Origin: Trebonia sp964581815
GTDB taxonomy: Bacteria; Actinomycetota; Actinomycetes; Streptosporangiales; Streptosporangiaceae
Assembly (NCBI GenBank): GCA_964581815.1
Contig: CAZORE010000014.1
Location: 28,960 to 92,959 of the forward strand
Direction of reading: 5' to 3'
Length of the DNA: 64,000 bases
This document shows, one piece after another, positions 60,763 to 64,000 of the stretch (positions are counted from its first letter, which is position 1; every line of letters starts with the position of its first letter). The translations under genes were made by a program, and so were the position numbers. The notes below the pieces were generated by a model. The model ran no database searches. It was not told where the DNA came from and worked only from the letters and a program-made list of their open reading frames with translations.

Positions 60763-61215
60763 CGCGAGCCAGGCTCCCTTGGTCACCGGGTCGAGCCTGG
60801 GTAGCGGCGGCGGCACCGGCGGAACGTAGTGGTCATCGGCGGCATCGTCGATAGACGGAAGGTCCCGCGGGCCGGCCCCGGCGCTGAGCGGCGGCCACGG
60901 CTGGTCCGGCACCGCCGTGCCCTTGGCGGGCTGACCGGGCAGCGCGGGCGGGCCGCCGAGCACGGGCAGCCCGGGCAGCCCGCTCGGGTTGGTCGGCGGC
61001 TCCCTGGGCAGTGCCTCCGGCAGGGTGGGCGGCATGGCCGGCGGGGTGACGTGCACCGGTCCCGCCAGGTCTTCCCGGTCCGGCCAGGGCGCCTCCTCGG
61101 GGGCGGGTGAGGGCGCGTCAAACCGGGCGACCAGGTCCAGCCAGACGGCTTCGTCGCCGTCTCCGCCCTTCGCGCTCCCGCCGCCGCTCCCGCCCGGCAC
61201 GTCCCCCTCAGCCAA
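60586..61215 (-). CDS. Conserved membrane protein with Pro-rich N-terminus
   Basis: 209 residues. A long Pro/Gly/Ala-rich cytosolic domain, then the conserved LDPVTKGAWLALFGGPLYLLI and a second helix AAFLAVAAFVGGFVVIVLRM, ending DDDGAVV, a pattern of a conserved actinobacterial family. TTG 61215 is preferred because GGAGG lies 9 nt upstream; further upstream codons fall in repeat copy F. Overlaps the convergent gene by 177 bp. Confidence 0.8.
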   Translation of the reverse strand: MAEGDVPGGSGGGSAKGGDGDEAVWLDLVARFDAPSPAPEEAPWPDREDLAGPVHVTPPAMPPTLPEALPREPPTNPSGLPGLPVLGGPPALPGQPAKGTAVPDQPWPPLSAGAGPRDLPSIDDAADDHYVPPVPPPLPRLDPVTKGAWLALFGGPLYLLISDAAGATISGLAAFLAVAAFVGGFVVIVLRMDNGRPPDSGSDDDGAVV

Positions 61216-61224
61216 TGTCGTTAG

Positions 61225-61309
61225 CCTCCGGGGGAACGACACCCCGCGCCTGGCTCGCCGGGGTGACCGCGACAGCGCACGCCGCCATCGTGCCGGGATC
61301 ACCCCGGCG
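61225..61309 (+). repeat. Dispersed palindromic repeat, copy F (degenerate)
   Basis: 5' module decayed to CCGGGGGAACGACACCCCGCG in part (61228-61247). Second stem CGCCGGGGTGA (61256-61266) / TCACCCCGGCG (61299-61309), perfect 11 bp, with a longer apex holding GCCATCGT, a trace of the family core. Lies upstream of the membrane-protein gene. Confidence 0.55.
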
Positions 61310-61352
61310 GGACCGATGCTGCGTGGGTCGCGGAATGCTCACCTTTTAAGTC

Positions 61353-62129
61353 TTACCCGTTTTGGCGCTCGATGCTGTGCTTCTGGACGAATGCCAGAGT
61401 GCCATCGAAGATCTCAGGAGCGTCGTTGTCAAGCGTCGCGACGTGGTAGCTGTTGGCGAGCGGGCGCACCTCCGCGGCAGGCAGCGCGGCGGTCAGGACC
61501 GCCATGCTCCGCGGTCCCACCACGTGGTCCTCGGTCGAGCGGTACACGAGCACCGGCTGGGTCACCGACGAGAGTTCCGCCACCGTCGTCTTCCACATCG
61601 CGGGCAGCGTCGCGACGGACGCGACCGGGGTCCGCTTCGACGCCCCTTCCTGCGCGTCCGGCTTCTTGATGTCGCCGCCGATCGACGGGATCGACCGGAC
61701 CAGGTACTTCAGTGCCGGCGTGAACGGGATCAGCGGGCTGTCGCCTGCCAGCGACGGGTTCACGAGCACGAGACCGCTTACCCGCTCGCCCTGCGTCTCC
61801 GCCAGCCGAAGCGACAGGCAGCCGCCCATCGAGATCCCGGCGACGAACACCTGGTCACAGCGGGCGGAGAGCTCCGTGAACGCCCGCTCGGCGGCCGCGT
61901 ACCAGTCCGTCCACCCGGTCTTGGCGAGTTCCTGCCAGGTCCCGCCGTGCCCGGGGAGCAGCGGCGCCCGCACGGTCAGCCCCGCCGCGGCGAGATGCTC
62001 GGCCCACGGCCGGACGGTGCGCGGCGATCCGGTGAACCCGTGCAGCACGAGGACCCCGACCGGGCCTCCGTCGGCGGTGAACGGCGCGGTGTCAGCCGCG
62101 CCCTGCTCAGGTGTTATTGACGACACCAT
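61353..62129 (-). CDS. Alpha/beta hydrolase (carboxylesterase/monoacylglycerol lipase type)
   Basis: 258 residues from ATG 62129. Oxyanion segment VLVLHGFTGSP, nucleophile elbow GISMGG (Ser ~113), Asp in YRSTEDHVVGP and His in NSYHVATLD. Likely esterase or lipase for medium acyl groups; no signal peptide. Divergent from the acyltransferase 42 bp away, suggesting linked lipid roles. Confidence 0.9.
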   Translation of the reverse strand: MVSSITPEQGAADTAPFTADGGPVGVLVLHGFTGSPRTVRPWAEHLAAAGLTVRAPLLPGHGGTWQELAKTGWTDWYAAAERAFTELSARCDQVFVAGISMGGCLSLRLAETQGERVSGLVLVNPSLAGDSPLIPFTPALKYLVRSIPSIGGDIKKPDAQEGASKRTPVASVATLPAMWKTTVAELSSVTQPVLVYRSTEDHVVGPRSMAVLTAALPAAEVRPLANSYHVATLDNDAPEIFDGTLAFVQKHSIERQNG

Positions 62130-62171
62130 TGCATCGTCCCATGATTTCCTGGGACGTGCGACGATGTAACC

Positions 62172-62984
62172 GTGTTCTACTGGGTAACGAAGTACACGCT
62201 TGGCGTGTCGCTCTGGCTGGTGTTCCGGCCGTGGTCGCGTGGACAGCGGAACATGCCGCGCCGCGGGCCGGTCATCTTGGCGAGCAACCACCTGTCGTTC
62301 GCTGACCACTTCTTCGGGCCGCTGCCGCTGCCGCGCAAGGTGGTATTCCTCGCCAAGTCCGAGTACTTCACCGGTAAGGGCCTCAAGGGCCTGGTGAGCC
62401 GGGCATTCTTCAGCGGCGTCGGGCAGATACCGATCGACCGGACGGGCGGCGAGGCCAGCGAGCGCGCGCTGCGCTCGGGGCTGCGCGTCCTGGCGGCGGG
62501 CAACGTCCTCGGCATCTACCCTGAGGGCACCCGCTCGCCTGACGGGCGACTGTACCGTGGCCGCACCGGGGTGGCCCGGCTAGCGCTCGAGTCCCGCGCG
62601 CCCGTCGTGCCGTGCGCGATGATGCACACCTTCGAGTTCCTGCCGCCCGGCTCGCACAACCCCCGGTTCGGCATAAGGCCAGGGGTGATCTTCGGCAAGC
62701 CGATGGACTTCTCCAGGTATTACGGCCGGGAGACGGACCGTGAGGCGCTGCGCGCGGTCACGGACGAGATCATCGCCGAGATCGCCAAGCTCGGCGGCCA
62801 GGAATACGTCAATGTCTATGCCCAGCAGGCGAAGGAGCGGCTGCAGGCGGGGGACCCGCTGCCGCCGGCGGAGCAGTTGCCGGCCGGAGAGCCGCCGCAG
62901 GCGGACCCGCGAGCAACGGATTCATCAATGTTAACGATTGCATCGGCTCGCATTCCGCCGGCCGGATTGCACGAGTCTTCCTGA
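62172..62984 (+). CDS. 1-acyl-sn-glycerol-3-phosphate acyltransferase (PlsC-like)
   Basis: 270 residues. Motif I NHLSFAD (H-x4-D, ~39-45), motif III YPEGTRSPDG, and the acceptor-site segment between. N-terminal helix anchors it to the membrane; transfers an acyl chain in phosphatidic-acid synthesis. GTG 62172 start, no Shine-Dalgarno. The Pro/Gln-rich C-terminus is probably disordered. Confidence 0.9.
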   Translation: MFYWVTKYTLGVSLWLVFRPWSRGQRNMPRRGPVILASNHLSFADHFFGPLPLPRKVVFLAKSEYFTGKGLKGLVSRAFFSGVGQIPIDRTGGEASERALRSGLRVLAAGNVLGIYPEGTRSPDGRLYRGRTGVARLALESRAPVVPCAMMHTFEFLPPGSHNPRFGIRPGVIFGKPMDFSRYYGRETDREALRAVTDEIIAEIAKLGGQEYVNVYAQQAKERLQAGDPLPPAEQLPAGEPPQADPRATDSSMLTIASARIPPAGLHESS

Positions 62985-63001
62985 CGACTAGGCTTTCCCT
63001 T
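62967..63001 (+). promoter_or_regulatory. Promoter for a leaderless phosphofructokinase transcript
   Basis: TTGCAC (62967-62972), 16-bp spacer, TAGGCT (62989-62994), then 7 nt to ATG 63002. No Shine-Dalgarno. The -35 box overlaps the end of the acyltransferase gene. Confidence 0.45.
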
Positions 63002-64000
63002 ATGCGAGTGGGAGTGCTTACCGGCGGCGGCGACTGCCCGGGGCTGAACGCGGTGATCCGCGCGGTGGTACGGCGGGGAGTTCAAGAGTACGGACTGGAG
63101 TTCGTCGGGTTCCGTGACGGCTGGCGAGGGCCGCTCGAAGCCGACACGATGCCGCTGGACGTCAGCGCGGTGCGCGGCATCTTGCCGCGCGGCGGCACGA
63201 TCCTCGGCTCGTCGCGGACGAACCCGTTCAAGGAAACGGGACCGGGCCGCAGCGGCGTCGAGCGGATCAAGGACAACATGACGGGCCTTGGCGTGGACGC
63301 CCTGGTGGTGATCGGCGGCGAGGACACGCTCGGGGTCTCGGCCCGGCTGAACAGCGAGGGCATTCCCGTCGTCGGCGTGCCGAAGACCATTGACAACGAC
63401 CTCGGGGCGACCGACTTCACGTTCGGCTTCGACACCGCGGTGAACATCGCGATGGAGGCCATCGACCGCCTGCACACCACGGCGGAGAGCCACCACCGGG
63501 CGCTGATCGTCGAGGTCATGGGCCGTCACGCGGGGTGGATCGCGCTGCACGCGGGCCTGGCGGGCGGGGCGAACGTCATCCTCATCCCCGAGCGCCCGTT
63601 CGACATCGACAAGGTCATCGGCTACGTGGAGCACCGGTTCCAGACCAGGTACGCGCCGATCGTCGTCGTCGCCGAGGGCGCGCACCCGCTGCACGAGGAG
63701 CTGTCACTGCAGTCCGGCCAGCTCGACGCGTTCGGCCACGTCCGGCTCGGCGGCGTGGGCCAGTACCTCGCCTCCGAGATCGAGAAGCGGACCGGCAAGG
63801 AGGCCCGCTGCACGGTGCTCGGCCACATCCAGCGCGGCGGCACGCCGACGGCGTTCGACCGGGTCCTCGCCACCCGCTTCGGATTGCACGCGGTCGCGGC
63901 GGTGCACGACGAGGACTTCGGCACCATGGTGGCGCTGCGCGGCACCGAGATCATCCGCGTCCCGCTGTCGGAGGCCACCCGCGAGCTCAAGCTCGTCCCC
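63002..64000 (+). CDS. pfp: PPi-dependent phosphofructokinase (3' end cut by window edge)
   Basis: Open to the window end (333 codons). GGGDCPGLNAVIRAVV start. Two positions that separate PPi- from ATP-users both point to PPi: Asp108 in GGEDTL and Lys128 in PKTIDND (ATP enzymes have Gly in both, GGDGT and PGTIDND). The sequence is close to the Amycolatopsis PPi-PFK as I recall it. Catalyses reversible fructose-6-phosphate phosphorylation. Leaderless promoter likely upstream. Confidence 0.88.
   Translation, partial: MRVGVLTGGGDCPGLNAVIRAVVRRGVQEYGLEFVGFRDGWRGPLEADTMPLDVSAVRGILPRGGTILGSSRTNPFKETGPGRSGVERIKDNMTGLGVDALVVIGGEDTLGVSARLNSEGIPVVGVPKTIDNDLGATDFTFGFDTAVNIAMEAIDRLHTTAESHHRALIVEVMGRHAGWIALHAGLAGGANVILIPERPFDIDKVIGYVEHRFQTRYAPIVVVAEGAHPLHEELSLQSGQLDAFGHVRLGGVGQYLASEIEKRTGKEARCTVLGHIQRGGTPTAFDRVLATRFGLHAVAAVHDEDFGTMVALRGTEIIRVPLSEATRELKLVP

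Overview
High-GC (roughly 70%) actinobacterial chromosome. The evidence is the actinobacterial form of the bc1-aa3 respiratory cluster, mycothiol-type and F420/flavin-type enzymes, PimB, DUF3043/DUF3054 proteins and a PPi-type phosphofructokinase. The gene order from about 32 kb to 62 kb (erpA, adoK, ctaC-D-F, trpD, ctaE, qcrC-A-B, DEDDh exonuclease, NlpC/P60, pimB, fadD15, acyltransferase) matches, as I recall it, the Rv2182c-Rv2204c neighbourhood of Mycobacterium tuberculosis and the equivalent Streptomyces region. Gene style suggests a Streptomyces/Streptosporangiales-type actinomycete rather than a mycobacterium; I cannot name the genus. The window is a scaffold piece with two 100-N gaps (9920-10019 and 21612-21711). 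Each gap is flanked by the same 55 nt on both sides, so both look like unmerged contig overlaps rather than missing genes.

Layout. 0-5 kb: a carbohydrate ABC uptake operon (binding lipoprotein and two permeases, the second cut by the window edge) divergent from a ROK regulator. 5-24.6 kb: scattered functions, namely HtrA protease, DUF885 metallopeptidase-like protein, MFS exporter, SGNH hydrolase with a PimB/MgtA-like glycosyltransferase, two LLM oxidoreductases, a very large helicase-nuclease, an isochorismatase-type hydrolase, an amidase, and a pair of aldehyde dehydrogenases whose second member lacks the catalytic half. 24.9-28.9 kb: citrate synthase, DedA-family protein, a HATPase-type regulator and small conserved genes. 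29-32 kb: envelope-stress module pspA-pspAA and htpX-pspAB.

32-54 kb: the respiratory block. It holds erpA (Fe-S insertion), adoK, ctaG, a TusA-like gene, ctaC-ctaD-ctaF, then an inserted block (ECF sigma with a mycothiol-isomerase-like partner, a two-component system facing two ABC exporters, and trpD), then ctaE-qcrC-qcrA-qcrB. These encode the whole cytochrome bc1-aa3 supercomplex and part of its assembly machinery. 54-64 kb: cell envelope and lipid genes (NlpC/P60 hydrolase, pimB, fadD15, acylglycerol-phosphate acyltransferase, alpha/beta hydrolase) and the start of a PPi-dependent phosphofructokinase.

The most unusual feature is a family of about 60-120 bp dispersed palindromic repeats: six copies, at about 3.3, 12.1, 24.7, 49.2, 56.0 and 61.2 kb. 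Each has a G6/C6 hairpin module, and most also have a second, larger hairpin. In three copies that second hairpin has an AAAAA(C/G)C loop, and its arms differ in sequence between copies yet stay complementary within each copy. Four of the six lie between divergently transcribed genes. One runs into the 3' end of the NlpC/P60 gene and supplies its last codons. No rRNA, tRNA, CRISPR array, prophage or insertion sequence was seen.
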